From CAVRXQ01 sp963849105 (GTDB lineage Bacteria > Actinomycetota > Acidimicrobiia > Acidimicrobiales > Bog-793), in assembly GCA_963849105.1 (NCBI GenBank), contig CAWKGD010000005.1, positions 392,854 through 456,853 of the forward strand: a stretch of 64,000 nucleotides of DNA. The letters are read 5' to 3'. The translations under genes were made by a program, and so were the position numbers. Numbering within the stretch: position 1 is the first letter of the stretch; the number at the start of each line of letters is the position of its first letter. Below the pieces are notes generated by a model that saw nothing but the letters and a program-made list of their open reading frames with translations, ran no database searches and was not told the origin of the DNA. Positions 25,335 through 34,616 of the stretch are shown piece by piece.

Positions 25335-26713
25335 TCCTCCTCGGCCGCTTCGGAGTAGCTCGACAGCGTCGAAGCGATGAGCAGCGGGAGGTCCGATGCT
25401 TCCAGTCCTTCAATAAATCCGAGCGACGCGGCCAGTCCGTGAACGTGCGCGCCCAGCGCGGCGGCATAGAACGGCTCCGTCCCGCGGGCGATGAACGCGC
25501 CGATCACCCCCGAGAGGATGTCGCCGGTCCCCGCCGTCGCGAGCCGAGGCGATCCGGACGTCGCGAACAAAACTTCGCCAGAAGGCGCGGCGACAATCGT
25601 GGTCGACCCTTTCAACAGCACGATCGCTCCGAGTTTCCGAGCGAGACCTCTCGTCGCCGCCACCCGATCGACTCCGGGAGCTTGTCCCGTGAGTCGAGCG
25701 AATTCGCCGTCGTGCGGAGTGAGGATCGTCGCCGCGTGCCGACGGCCGAGGATCTTCGCCGCGTCCGTGGCAGCACCGAAGGCGATCAAGCCGTCGGCGT
25801 CGATCACCACCGGCACGTCGACTCGCTCGACGAACTCGGCGACCTCTCGGCCGGTCGACTCTTTGCGTCCGAGTCCGGGACCGATCACGACGGACTTGCA
25901 GCGCGCGCACCCGTCGAGAGCCGCCTGCACCCAGTTCTCGGCGGGGAGCTCGAATTCCACGGCTTCGAGCACCGGGATCGTCCCCAGCGACCCGCCCGGC
26001 GACGCCAGTCGCACCATTCCCGCCCCTGCGCGCACTGCGGCCGAGGCGGCGAACGCCGCGGACCCGTACATCCCGGGCGAACCGGCGACGATCCCGAGCG
26101 CGGTCTTCCACTTGTTTGCATCGCGATCACGAACGGGAAGCGACCCGATGTCGGCGGTTTCGACGAGATGGATTTGTGCCGAGCTCGCGTCGAGCCCGAT
26201 CTCTTCGGTGACGACGATTCCGCTTCGCACGACGCCCTCGCCGAGAAGCAGCCCGGGTTTCAGCGCCCCAAAGGTGACCGTGAGGTCCGCGTCGACGGCG
26301 TACTCGGCCGCGGCCCCCGTGTCGGCGACGACGCCAGAGGGGATGTCGACGGCGACGACGATCGAATCTGTCGCCGGTCGAGGGGCGCGGTACTCGCCGC
26401 GGAAGCCCGTGCCGAAAGCTGCATCGATCACGAGGTCGCATTCGGGCAGGTGCCAGGGAGCTTCGTCTGCCGGGATGACGGTGACGCGCCCGCCCCGTCG
26501 TGCGAGATGGCGCGCCGCCGTGCGCCCGTCGTCGCCGTTGTGCCCCTTTCCGGCGACGACCACGACCCGGCGCCCGTACGTGCCGCCCATCGCCGCAATC
26601 GAGAATCTCGCCACTTGGAATCCGGCTCTGGCGATCAAGGTGTCGAGACCGACCGTCGCCTGCGTCTTGCGGTCGACTTCCGCCATCTCTTCCGCGGTGA
26701 GCACTGGCTTCAC
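25331..26713 (-). CDS. nnrD: Bifunctional NAD(P)H-hydrate epimerase / ADP-dependent dehydratase
   Basis: A 460-residue fusion that repairs damaged NAD(P)H hydrates. The N-terminal YjeF_N epimerase (residues 1-200) has VVVVAGKGHNGDDGRTAARH. The C-terminal YjeF_C ribokinase-like dehydratase (220-455) has GIVAGSPGMYGSA, ILTPHDGEFARL and the nucleotide-binding GTGDILSGVIGAF. In the epimerase glycine motif the usual NNG(G/A)DG reads HNGDDG, a mild departure that may be clade-typical. It is coupled to alr by a 4-base overlap. Confidence 0.94.
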   Translation of the reverse strand: MKPVLTAEEMAEVDRKTQATVGLDTLIARAGFQVARFSIAAMGGTYGRRVVVVAGKGHNGDDGRTAARHLARRGGRVTVIPADEAPWHLPECDLVIDAAFGTGFRGEYRAPRPATDSIVVAVDIPSGVVADTGAAAEYAVDADLTVTFGALKPGLLLGEGVVRSGIVVTEEIGLDASSAQIHLVETADIGSLPVRDRDANKWKTALGIVAGSPGMYGSAAFAASAAVRAGAGMVRLASPGGSLGTIPVLEAVEFELPAENWVQAALDGCARCKSVVIGPGLGRKESTGREVAEFVERVDVPVVIDADGLIAFGAATDAAKILGRRHAATILTPHDGEFARLTGQAPGVDRVAATRGLARKLGAIVLLKGSTTIVAAPSGEVLFATSGSPRLATAGTGDILSGVIGAFIARGTEPFYAAALGAHVHGLAASLGFIEGLEASDLPLLIASTLSSYSEAAEEE

Positions 26714-26737
26714 CTCAGCACCTCGCGTTCGAGGAAT

Positions 26738-27109
26738 TCACTCGGCGACGACGACCGCACCTGCGTGCGTGTCGGTGTGGGTGAGCGATACCCGGAGTTC
26801 GGAGATGCCTAACTCGGATGCTCTCTTTGCCGCATTTCCGGAGAGCTCGAGTGACGGCGCTCCCGTCGGCGCCCGCACAATTCCGATTTCGGAGAAGCGA
26901 ATCGACCCGATGCCGATTCCAAGCGCCTTCATCGTCGCTTCCTTCGCCGCGAAACGTGCCGCCAGGCCGGGAACGGGGTCGTGTCGACCCGCCATGTCCC
27001 CTCGTTCGCGCGTGGTGAACACCCGATCGGCGAGTCGCGGTCGTCGCTCGAGAACCTTTCGAAAACGATCAACGTCGACCGCGTCGATGCCGATTCCGAT
27101 CACTGACAT
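26738..27109 (-). CDS. acpS: Holo-[acyl-carrier-protein] synthase
   Basis: A 123-residue phosphopantetheinyl transferase that activates acyl carrier protein using CoA. Magnesium-binding residues lie in GIGIDAVDVDRF near the N-terminus and in ARFAAKEATMKALG near residue 56. The C-terminal strand SLTHTDTHAGAVVVAE is typical. It stands between glmS and nnrD with short gaps, a conserved actinobacterial arrangement. Confidence 0.96.
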   Translation of the reverse strand: MSVIGIGIDAVDVDRFRKVLERRPRLADRVFTTRERGDMAGRHDPVPGLAARFAAKEATMKALGIGIGSIRFSEIGIVRAPTGAPSLELSGNAAKRASELGISELRVSLTHTDTHAGAVVVAE

Positions 27110-27137
27110 AAAGCCCGGTTCTTCTCCGCCGGCAATC

Positions 27138-28985
27138 TCACTCGACAGTGACGACCTTCGCTAGGTTGCGGGGACGATCGACATTCCTTCCTCGCGCGCT
27201 GGCGATCTCGTAGGCAAAGGACTGTGTTGCCACCGCGGCGACAACGGGTGTAAGGAGCTCCGTCGTCGGCGGGATCGAGAGCGTTGCATCGACGAGTCCC
27301 CTCGTCTGTTCGTCATCGTCGTCGCATATCGCGACGATCGTCGCGCCTCGGGCACGCATCTCCTCCACGTTCGCCATCACCTTTTCCCACATTGGACTGC
27401 GTGTGGCCGCGACGACGACGACGGCGCCTGGCTCGATCAACGAAATCGGACCGTGCTTCATCTCGCCTGCCGGGTACGCCTCTGCGCGCACGTACGCGAG
27501 TTCCTTCAGTTTCAGCGCGCCCTCCATCGCGATCGGAAGTCCTGAACGACGCCCGAGGAAGTACACGTCGTTGAAACCCGCGAACTCCCTCGCGACGTGC
27601 CGGTAGGCATCGAAGCGATCGACCGCAATCTCAACGAGATCCGGCAGCGCGTTCAACCTTTCGGCAAACTCCCTCGCCGCAGCATCGCTGATTGTGCCTC
27701 GCGAGTGTGCGAGGTGCAGGGCCATGACTTGCAACAGCGCGAGCTGCGCCACGTGACTCTTCGTCGAAGCGACTCCTATTTCCGGACCGGCGTGGGTGTA
27801 GCAAGCGCCGTCCGACTCCCGTGTCATCACCGAATCGACGACGTTCGACACTGTGATGACGGCAGAACCACGAGAGCGCGCCTCGCGGATCGCGTGCAGC
27901 GAGTCGACGGTTTCCCCCGACTGGCTGATCGCGATCACGAGCGTCTCGGAACCGACGCTCGAGTTCCGATACCGGAACTCGCTCGAGATGTCGGCGTCGG
28001 CGTGGATGTTCGCCAGCGCCTCAATCGATTGTCGACCAGCAAGCGCCGCGTGATAGCTCGAGCCGCAGCCGAGGAGGAGGACGCGTGAGTACGTCGCGAG
28101 TTGCGATGGTGTGATCGAAAGCTCCTCGATTTCGGTCGACCCGTCAGTCGAGACGCGTCCGAGCAGCGTCTGTTCGACGGCTGCGGGCTGCTCGTGAATC
28201 TCCTTCGACATGAAGTCGGGGAAACCCTCTCGACGAGCGTCCTCCACCGACCACCTCACCTCGAGCGGTCGCAACGTGATCTTGTTGCCTGCCAAGTCGA
28301 TCGCATCGACGCGGCCAGGGGCGACTTCGGCGATCTGGTCGTCATCGAGCACAAAGAGTTGCCGGGTTGTCTCGAGCAGCGCAGAGATGTCGGAGGCGAC
28401 GAGCCCGAGACCTTCAGTCAGTCCGACGATCAACGGAGAAGTCCGCCGGGCCGCGACGATCGTGTCGGGCTCACCGAGCGCGACCACGGCGATCGCGAAG
28501 TCGCCGTGCAGCAGGGCGACGGTGTTACGTACCGCCTCTACAAGCCGCGAGCCCTTTTTGAGTCCTGATTCGATCAGGTGCGCGATGACCTCGGTGTCCG
28601 TCTCGGATCGAAATCGGTGACCGCTCTGCACCAGCTCCGACGCGAGCTGGCGGTGGTTTTCGATGATGCCGTTGTGGACAACGGCGACTGAGACGTCGCA
28701 GTCGACTTGCGGGTGCGCATTCATCTCGACCGGGGCGCCGTGCGTCGCCCACCTCGTGTGGCCGATCCCGGCCGATGACGTCTGCGGGGCACTCGAAACC
28801 TTCGCCACGAGCTTTTCCACCGATCGCGTCTGCTCGGCGGACCTCTCGACGTAGAGCTCACCGGCGGCCATGTCGACGAGGGCGACACCAGCCGAGTCGT
28901 AGCCGCGATACTCGAGCGCCTCGAGTCCCTTCAGTAGCAGCGCAAGCGGGTCTTGCGACCCCGTGACGCCGATGATGCCGCACAT
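27138..28985 (-). CDS. glmS: Glutamine-fructose-6-phosphate aminotransferase (isomerizing)
   Basis: A 615-residue enzyme making glucosamine-6-phosphate for cell-wall synthesis. The ATG at 28985 is chosen because the N-terminal nucleophile cysteine must follow Met at once (MCGIIGVTG), and GGGGG lies upstream; the longer open frame is excluded. The Ntn glutaminase domain has ALEYRGYDSAGVA and GIGHTRWATHG. Two SIS domains follow, with ISQSGETVDSL in the first, and the C-terminus RPRNLAKVVTVE is standard. With glmM at 31057 it supplies UDP-GlcNAc precursors. I saw no glmS ribozyme in the 256-base leader. Confidence 0.97.
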   Translation of the reverse strand: MCGIIGVTGSQDPLALLLKGLEALEYRGYDSAGVALVDMAAGELYVERSAEQTRSVEKLVAKVSSAPQTSSAGIGHTRWATHGAPVEMNAHPQVDCDVSVAVVHNGIIENHRQLASELVQSGHRFRSETDTEVIAHLIESGLKKGSRLVEAVRNTVALLHGDFAIAVVALGEPDTIVAARRTSPLIVGLTEGLGLVASDISALLETTRQLFVLDDDQIAEVAPGRVDAIDLAGNKITLRPLEVRWSVEDARREGFPDFMSKEIHEQPAAVEQTLLGRVSTDGSTEIEELSITPSQLATYSRVLLLGCGSSYHAALAGRQSIEALANIHADADISSEFRYRNSSVGSETLVIAISQSGETVDSLHAIREARSRGSAVITVSNVVDSVMTRESDGACYTHAGPEIGVASTKSHVAQLALLQVMALHLAHSRGTISDAAAREFAERLNALPDLVEIAVDRFDAYRHVAREFAGFNDVYFLGRRSGLPIAMEGALKLKELAYVRAEAYPAGEMKHGPISLIEPGAVVVVAATRSPMWEKVMANVEEMRARGATIVAICDDDDEQTRGLVDATLSIPPTTELLTPVVAAVATQSFAYEIASARGRNVDRPRNLAKVVTVE

Positions 28986-29122
28986 GAGCCCCCAGGCTAC
29001 GGGCGCAAGCGCCCTTCCTGCGTGCCGTACCAAATCTGGCTCGCATTCGAGGGCGAAATGGCGACTCTGGTCGCAAATCGAACAGAAGTCGCGACCGCCT
29101 TCGTGCCCGGTCAATCAGGCGT

Positions 29123-29156
29123 TCGAACGTCGCAACCCGGGAGCGGGGACGTTCGA
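29123..29156. repeat. Inverted repeat between glmS and the G1 peptidase gene
   Basis: Perfect 9-bp arms TCGAACGTC and GACGTTCGA separated by 16 bases, in the 256-base divergent spacer. It may be an operator or RNA hairpin; the regulator is unknown. Confidence 0.5.
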
Positions 29157-29241
29157 GACCCCGTAGGCTTGAATCGCGGTACGAACTTACGTCTGTAAAT
29201 ACGCGTCGACGTCTACTTAGTCGAGAATCCAATTTTCATCG

Positions 29242-31047
29242 ATGAGCGAAGCGTTTCTAACGAGGGGGGCAATGCGCGCCTGGGCGGTCGTGATGATCGT
29301 CGCGGGCGCCGGCCTTTTTTTCACGCCCGATCTCGGCTCCACCGCGTCTGGTGTTGCGACTGCGCCTCGGGTAATAGACACGCATCAAATCGTGGGATTT
29401 GCGACTGCCGTTCGACCGCGCAAGGCGGTGCGCATTTTGCGATTCACGGCTGAACCGAACGCCCTCACTTCTGCCGGTGGCGAGGTAGCCCTCGTCGTTG
29501 AAGTCGATGGAACCGGCACATGTCACTTCAATTCGAATCGTCCGCGATTTGCGCAAAGTCGATCGTGCTCAGCCGGGATTCGACGAGTCTCGGTACATGT
29601 TCCCGCCAATTCGACGACTTCGGTCCAGCAATTCAAGTTCTTTGTTGTCGCGTACAGCAGAGCGGGGAGCAAAGAACGCAGATCGGTCTCCGTCGTAGAA
29701 CAGGGCCTCGCAGTTTCGCCCATCGGATCGATTCCTAGTGGATCGTCAAGTGGGACGACGTCGGGATCTTCCTCCGTCGGGACGTCGTCGGGCTCGTCTG
29801 GTACTGGATCGTCTTCAACTGCGCCAACAATCACACAACAGCCGTTATCACAATCGGTGCAGAGCGGTTCGATAGCCACCTTCCAAGCGGCAGCGTCCGG
29901 ATCACCGACCCCATCGGTGCAGTGGGCAGTCTCGACCGATGCCGGCGCCACATGGACTGCGATCGGAGGCGCGACGTCGACCTCATACTCATTCACCACG
30001 TCGCCCGTCCAATCCGGGAATGAATACGAGGCAGTCTTCACCAACATCGCCGGGTCGGCGTCGACGAGCTCCGCAGTATTGACCGTCGGTTCGGCGCCGA
30101 CGATCACCTCTTCTCCGACCAACGAAACGACGCAACAAGGTTCCACTGCAATGTTCGAGGCGCAGGCGACGGGAAATCCGTCACCCTCGATCCAGTGGAT
30201 GCTCTCCACGGGCGGAGGTTCGTTCAACCCGGTTGAAGGGGCAACGTCTTCGTGCTATTCGTTCGAGGCTTCGAGTGCGGCGAACAATGACGAGATCGAA
30301 GCCGTCTTCACCAACACGTACGGCTCCGTTACGTCCAGCCCTGCGACGTTGACGGTAGCGAGCTCGATCGGTTGGCTCTCGAGTAACTGGTCCGGGTTCG
30401 CAGACATCGACCCATGCGCAAAGTTCACCTCTGTCAGCGCCGAGTGGTCTGTACCGACGGTCTCGTGTCTGTCTGGGAGCCAGTATTCGTCTGCCTGGGT
30501 CGGCATCGACGGGTTTTCGGATTCATCAACGGTCGAACAGGACGGAACTGAATCGGATTGCAGCGGTGACAAGTCATCGTATTACGCCTGGTACGAGATG
30601 TACGGCGATTCAGCCGTGGACAACGGCTATGAGGTCGAGCTGAATCCCGCCGACTATCCGGTGCAGCCGGGTGATGTCATCGCGGCCTCAGTTCAGGAAT
30701 CGAGCGATGCGTGGACACTCTCGTTGCACGACTCAACGGAGGCGTGGAGTTATGCGACGACGATCGACTTCGACGGAGGCTCACAATCATCAGCTGAATG
30801 GGTCCTCGAGCGTCCGGAGATTTGCAGCTCGTCCTGCGCGTTTCCTCAGCTTGCCGACTTCGGGTCTGTCACCTTTGCAAACGCCCTGGCGACAGCCAAC
30901 AGCGGTTCTGAGTCGCCGATCACTGCGTTCAGCTCAACTGGTATCGAGATGCTGAACGACGCGGGCACTTCATTGCTCGACGAAGTCGACGATCCCTACT
31001 CGTTGGGAGAAAGCTTCGACGTGACATGGCGAGCCTTCGGGCCGTAA
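29242..31047 (+). CDS. Secreted glutamic endopeptidase (G1/eqolisin) with two Ig-like domains
   Basis: A 601-residue exported protein. A signal-like hydrophobic segment lies at residues 11-28; the real start may be the ATG at residue 11. A ~120-residue N-domain, a Ser/Gly/Thr linker (162-193) and two Ig-like repeats (about 194-283 and 284-372, each ending TV) precede the catalytic domain (376-601). The latter shows SSNWSGF, AWVGIDGF, the candidate catalytic Gln433 (VEQDG) and Glu519 (SAEWVLERP), the Gln/Glu dyad of acid-active G1 peptidases. Codon use looks more relaxed and A/T-rich than neighbours, hinting at transfer. It converges on glmM with a 9-base gap. Confidence 0.87.
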   Translation: MSEAFLTRGAMRAWAVVMIVAGAGLFFTPDLGSTASGVATAPRVIDTHQIVGFATAVRPRKAVRILRFTAEPNALTSAGGEVALVVEVDGTGTCHFNSNRPRFAQSRSCSAGIRRVSVHVPANSTTSVQQFKFFVVAYSRAGSKERRSVSVVEQGLAVSPIGSIPSGSSSGTTSGSSSVGTSSGSSGTGSSSTAPTITQQPLSQSVQSGSIATFQAAASGSPTPSVQWAVSTDAGATWTAIGGATSTSYSFTTSPVQSGNEYEAVFTNIAGSASTSSAVLTVGSAPTITSSPTNETTQQGSTAMFEAQATGNPSPSIQWMLSTGGGSFNPVEGATSSCYSFEASSAANNDEIEAVFTNTYGSVTSSPATLTVASSIGWLSSNWSGFADIDPCAKFTSVSAEWSVPTVSCLSGSQYSSAWVGIDGFSDSSTVEQDGTESDCSGDKSSYYAWYEMYGDSAVDNGYEVELNPADYPVQPGDVIAASVQESSDAWTLSLHDSTEAWSYATTIDFDGGSQSSAEWVLERPEICSSSCAFPQLADFGSVTFANALATANSGSESPITAFSSTGIEMLNDAGTSLLDEVDDPYSLGESFDVTWRAFGP

Positions 31048-31056
31048 GGGTCGGTC

Positions 31057-32415
31057 CTAGAGGCTGACTCGCCCTAGATCCCGTTCTACGGCCTCGACGA
31101 TCGCGGTCAGAGCCTGATCAACCATCGCCGCGTCATCGGCTTCGACCATGACTCGCACCGCCGATTCGGTTCCGCTCGGACGAATGACGACCCGCCCAGA
31201 GTGGCCGAGCTGGGCTTCGACCTCCGCGACCACCTCCCATACGCCCGCGGCCGACTCCAGACGGTCCGGGGACATGACCTTCACGTTGCGCAACTCTTGT
31301 GGCACGCGGACGAAAGCGCTGCGAGCAAGCTCAGCGAGATCCTGGCCGGAACGCGCGACGAGCTCGACGAGCTTGAGGCCTGTCAAGATCCCGTCTCCGG
31401 TTGTCGCGTATCGACGGAACACGATGTGGCCCGACTGTTCGCCGCCGAGCACCAGCCCGAGCTCGTCGAGCGCATCGGCAACGTAACGGTCGCCAACGGG
31501 TGTTTCGATCAGCTCGATCCCAACACCGAGCAGCGCCCGCCGCAGCCCAAGGTTGCTCATCACCGTCGCGGCGACTGCGGCCCTTTCGAGTTCGCCGCGG
31601 TCCTTGAGATCGCGCGCGAACAGCGCCATCAACACGTCGCCGTCGATGATGTTTCCCCGACCGTCGACGGCGATCATCCGATCGGCGTCGCCGTCGAAGC
31701 TCAATCCGAGATCCGCCCCCTGCTCGACGACGATTTGCCCGAGCATGGTCGGCGCCGTCGCGCCGCACTTTTCATTGATGTTCGTTCCGTCCGGATTGTT
31801 GTTGATGACTGCGGCGTCGATCCCGAGCTGATCAAAGACCAAAGGCGCCACCTCGAACGCGGCGCCGTTCCCACAATCACAGACGATTTTGATCCCGAGA
31901 TCAGACGGCAGGTCGACCGATCGCGCGAGGTGATCGATGTATTCGCCAACAAAATCGCGCGCATCGGAGATTGCGCCAACCTCCCCTCCGACCAGGGGCT
32001 CGTGTCCATCTACGGGCGCGCCGACGAGTGCCCGAGCCAGCTCGGATTCGATTTCGAACTCGAGCTCGTCGGTGAGCTTCGTGCCATTTTCCGAGATCAG
32101 TTTGATCCCATTGTCCGGAAACGGATTGTGCGAGGCCGAGACCATCGCTCCGGGTATTCCCCGGGAGGCGACAATCCAAGCGAGCCCAGGCGTCGGAAGC
32201 ACGTCCAGATCGAAGACATCGCGCCCCTCCGAAGCGAGCCCTGCGGCAAGGGCCGCCTTCAGCATCGGGCTCGAGCGCCGGGTGTCAGACCCAACAAAGA
32301 ATCCCGAACCGGGCAAGTGACGCGCGCTCGCATGGCCGAGAGCGAGGGCAACCTCCGGAGTTAGCTCACGATTGGCAACACCCCGGATGCCGTCGGTTCC
32401 GAAGCGCAACGACAT
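31057..32415 (-). CDS. glmM: Phosphoglucosamine mutase
   Basis: A 452-residue alpha-D-phosphohexomutase converting glucosamine-6-P to glucosamine-1-P. The phosphoserine loop is AMVSASHNPFPDNGIKL, the metal loop is SFDGDADRMIAVD, the sugar-binding motif GGEQSGHI and the phosphate loop IRPSGTESAVRV. All four motifs are intact. It lies 16 bases downstream of rpsI, extending the ribosomal operon as in many actinobacteria. Confidence 0.97.
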   Translation of the reverse strand: MSLRFGTDGIRGVANRELTPEVALALGHASARHLPGSGFFVGSDTRRSSPMLKAALAAGLASEGRDVFDLDVLPTPGLAWIVASRGIPGAMVSASHNPFPDNGIKLISENGTKLTDELEFEIESELARALVGAPVDGHEPLVGGEVGAISDARDFVGEYIDHLARSVDLPSDLGIKIVCDCGNGAAFEVAPLVFDQLGIDAAVINNNPDGTNINEKCGATAPTMLGQIVVEQGADLGLSFDGDADRMIAVDGRGNIIDGDVLMALFARDLKDRGELERAAVAATVMSNLGLRRALLGVGIELIETPVGDRYVADALDELGLVLGGEQSGHIVFRRYATTGDGILTGLKLVELVARSGQDLAELARSAFVRVPQELRNVKVMSPDRLESAAGVWEVVAEVEAQLGHSGRVVIRPSGTESAVRVMVEADDAAMVDQALTAIVEAVERDLGRVSL

Positions 32416-32431
32416 CGCGGACGACGCAGGG

Positions 32432-32824
32432 TCAGCGCTTGGAGTACTGAGGCGCTTTGCGGGCCTTCTTCAGGCCGTACTTCTTGCTTTCCTTCTCGCG
32501 CGCATCGCGGGTCAGCAGCCCGGCGCGCTTGAGGGTCGTGCGCAGTTCCGGATCGACCTCGACAAGGCCGCGGGCGATGCCGAGACGCAGCGCGCCCGCC
32601 TGGCCGGTGATGCCGCCGCCGTCGATCGTCGCGAGGACGTCGTAGCGGTCCGAACGACCAGCAACCCGAAGCGGCTCGGTGGCGTGCACCCGAGAGGACA
32701 CCGACGAGAAGTACTCCTCGATCGGGCGCCGATTGACTATCACCTTGCCGTCGCCGTCGACGAGGCGGACTCGGGCGACGGCAGCCTTGCGGCGTCCCGT
32801 CGATTGCGTAAGTGGTCGTGGCAT
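32432..32824 (-). CDS. rpsI: 30S ribosomal protein S9
   Basis: A 130-residue small-subunit protein whose basic C-terminal tail reaches the P-site tRNA. Visible family motifs are GRRKAAVARVRLVDGDGKV, GGGITGQAGALRLGIARGL and the terminal KKARKAPQYSKR. It follows rplM closely, the universal rplM-rpsI pair. Confidence 0.97.
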   Translation of the reverse strand: MPRPLTQSTGRRKAAVARVRLVDGDGKVIVNRRPIEEYFSSVSSRVHATEPLRVAGRSDRYDVLATIDGGGITGQAGALRLGIARGLVEVDPELRTTLKRAGLLTRDAREKESKKYGLKKARKAPQYSKR

Positions 32825-32837
32825 CAGTTCGTCCTCA

Positions 32838-33287
32838 TCAATTTGCCGAGCGCGCGCTCGAGAGCGGCCGAGGCTTCGGCATCTGGGCGGCGTGCGGGTG
32901 ATCCGGACCGGCGTAAACCTTCAACTTGCTCAGCATCTGGCGACCGAGTGTGCCCTTCGGGAGCATCCCCCGTACCGCACGCCGGACGACTTCTTCGGGT
33001 TCCTTCTCGAGCATCGAGGCGTAACTCACTGCGCGTAATCCCCCCGGATAACCGCTGTGGTGGTAGGCGACTTTGCTGTCGGCCTTGTTCGCGCTGAGCA
33101 CGATCTTCGCGGCGTTGACGACGATCACGTGGTCGCCCGTGTCGACGTGGGGGGCGAAGATCGCCTTGTGCTTGCCGCGCAGAAGCGTCGCCACTTCGGT
33201 CGCGAGCCGTCCGAGCACGACGCCGTCAGCGTCGATGGTGTGCCACTCGCGAACGATGTCGGACTGCTTTGGTGAGAAGGTGCGCAC
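32838..33287 (-). CDS. rplM: 50S ribosomal protein L13
   Basis: A 149-residue large-subunit assembly protein. The GTG at 33287 is used because it is preceded by AAAGGA at good spacing and gives the family N-terminus VRTFSPKQSDIVREWHTIDA; the frame is open further upstream without homology. GRLATEVATLLRGKHKAIFA and RAVRGMLPKGTLGRQMLSKL are diagnostic. First of the L13-S9 pair, read into glmM. Confidence 0.96.
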   Translation of the reverse strand: MRTFSPKQSDIVREWHTIDADGVVLGRLATEVATLLRGKHKAIFAPHVDTGDHVIVVNAAKIVLSANKADSKVAYHHSGYPGGLRAVSYASMLEKEPEEVVRRAVRGMLPKGTLGRQMLSKLKVYAGPDHPHAAQMPKPRPLSSARSAN

Positions 33288-33396
33288 GCTGATCCTTTGC
33301 TTCGAGGCTCGGGCGCGACAGACGACCGAAATGCCCCTTGAGCTGGTCCCCAGAGTATATGAGGTCCGGGAGCAGGCCGAATCCGGCCCGGTCTCG

Positions 33397-33627
33397 TCAC
33401 GTCCCGGGCGGTCGCCTCCGATCCTGGCGAAGGTACTTGCCGAGGTGGATAAGCCAGTAGGCCTTGATGGTCCATCCCCAGCCGAAGGTTTTCGGCGGGA
33501 ACATCCGCGGCTCGTCGGCGTTCCACAGCCGCGACTTGGCGCGGGTGACGGTCGGTTTCCTGACGTCATAGGGGATCCCGAGGAGCTCCCCGGTCCCCTT
33601 TTCTGGTCCTTGTTCGGGCGCGGTCAC
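33397..33627 (-). CDS. Small DUF5808-like protein
   Basis: A 76-residue protein starting at GTG 33627, with AGAGGGA upstream. It contains SRLWNADEPRMFPPKTFGWG followed by WTIKAYWL, resembling the W-N-x-D-x-P-R-x-F-x-P-K-x-F-G-x-G-W pattern I associate with DUF5808 proteins. Function is unknown. It lies between truA and rplM on the same strand with about 110 bases on each side. The frame is open upstream into truA, but nothing there resembles the family. Confidence 0.62.
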   Translation of the reverse strand: MTAPEQGPEKGTGELLGIPYDVRKPTVTRAKSRLWNADEPRMFPPKTFGWGWTIKAYWLIHLGKYLRQDRRRPPGT

Positions 33628-33736
33628 GTCACGGGCTTCCCTCTCCCGACGATTTTGGACCCGAGGAGTCGGCGTCCAAGAGAACAGTTTCGCGTGCGCC
33701 GACTCTGGCGCGCGGTTTACCGGGAGACCGGCAACC

Positions 33737-34609
33737 TCAGCTCCAGGTGCCGGTGAGTTCCTCCGGGTAACGCACCGCAGAGAGATACAGGCCGCACGGC
33801 GGCGCCGGATCGATCGCGCCGGCACGATCGCCGGCCGAGAGCAGCCGCATCACTTCGCTCGGGCGTCGTACCCCGCGCCCCGCGGCGACGAGCGTGCCGA
33901 CGATCGAACGCACCATCTGATGGCAGAACGCGTTCGCTTCGATCTCGAAGATGAGGGTGTCTGTCTGCGAGCCGTCGAAGCGCGCGTCGATGACGCGTCG
34001 CTCGATCGGCCCGCCGTCGTCGTTCGGCGGACGTCGGCAGAATCCCGCGAAGTCGTGCTCCCCCAACAGGGCGTCGGCCGCGATCCGCATCGCTGCGACG
34101 TCGAGGGGCGCCGGAACGTGCCAGCTTGACGAGCGGCGCAGCGGATCGGGGCGCTGGGCGGTGTCGATCTCGTAGCGGTACCGCCTGGAGGTCGCCGCGC
34201 GTCGGGCGTCGAAGCCGTCAGGAGCCAGGAGCGCGCGCCAGATGACGATTTCCGGGCCGGCGAGGGCGCTCAGTCCCCTCGCGAGGTCGGGGATCTCGGG
34301 GAACGGTCCGATCTCGTCGAAGGAAAAGCGGGAGGAGAGAACTTCAGAATCCAGGTCGACGTGCGCGACCTGCGCCAAGGCATGGACGCCGGCGTCGGTG
34401 CGGCCGGCGCAGACGATCCGCGTTTCGTCGTTGAAGAGCGTGCGCAGCGCGGCTTGGATCTCGCCGGCGACCGTCCGTTGCTGGGGTTGGGCGGCGAACC
34501 CGTGGAAACCGCTGCCGTCGTACGCGATGCCGAGCGCGACGCGCAGCGTCGATCGTGTGGGCTGTGATGCGGTGATCGGTGCGGGATCGGTGCCGGTTTG
34601 GTCCGCCAC
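33737..34609 (-). CDS. truA: tRNA pseudouridine(38-40) synthase TruA
   Basis: A 290-residue pseudouridine synthase modifying the anticodon stem-loop of tRNAs. The catalytic aspartate is in CAGRTDAGVHALAQVAHVD. The N-terminal GIAYDGSGFHGFAAQP and C-terminal FCHQMVRSIVGTLVAAGRG are typical. GTG start, seven bases after the rplQ stop. The rpoA-rplQ-truA order is conserved in many bacteria. Confidence 0.96.
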   Translation of the reverse strand: MADQTGTDPAPITASQPTRSTLRVALGIAYDGSGFHGFAAQPQQRTVAGEIQAALRTLFNDETRIVCAGRTDAGVHALAQVAHVDLDSEVLSSRFSFDEIGPFPEIPDLARGLSALAGPEIVIWRALLAPDGFDARRAATSRRYRYEIDTAQRPDPLRRSSSWHVPAPLDVAAMRIAADALLGEHDFAGFCRRPPNDDGGPIERRVIDARFDGSQTDTLIFEIEANAFCHQMVRSIVGTLVAAGRGVRRPSEVMRLLSAGDRAGAIDPAPPCGLYLSAVRYPEELTGTWS

Positions 34610-34616
34610 CGCCGGG

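Noticed and set aside
28986..29241. Possible glmS riboswitch/ribozyme or tRNA-like T-arm upstream of glmS
   Set aside because: A GTTCGAGA stretch resembles a T-loop, but no 7-bp acceptor stem or anticodon arm can be drawn, and the glmS ribozyme core is not seen.
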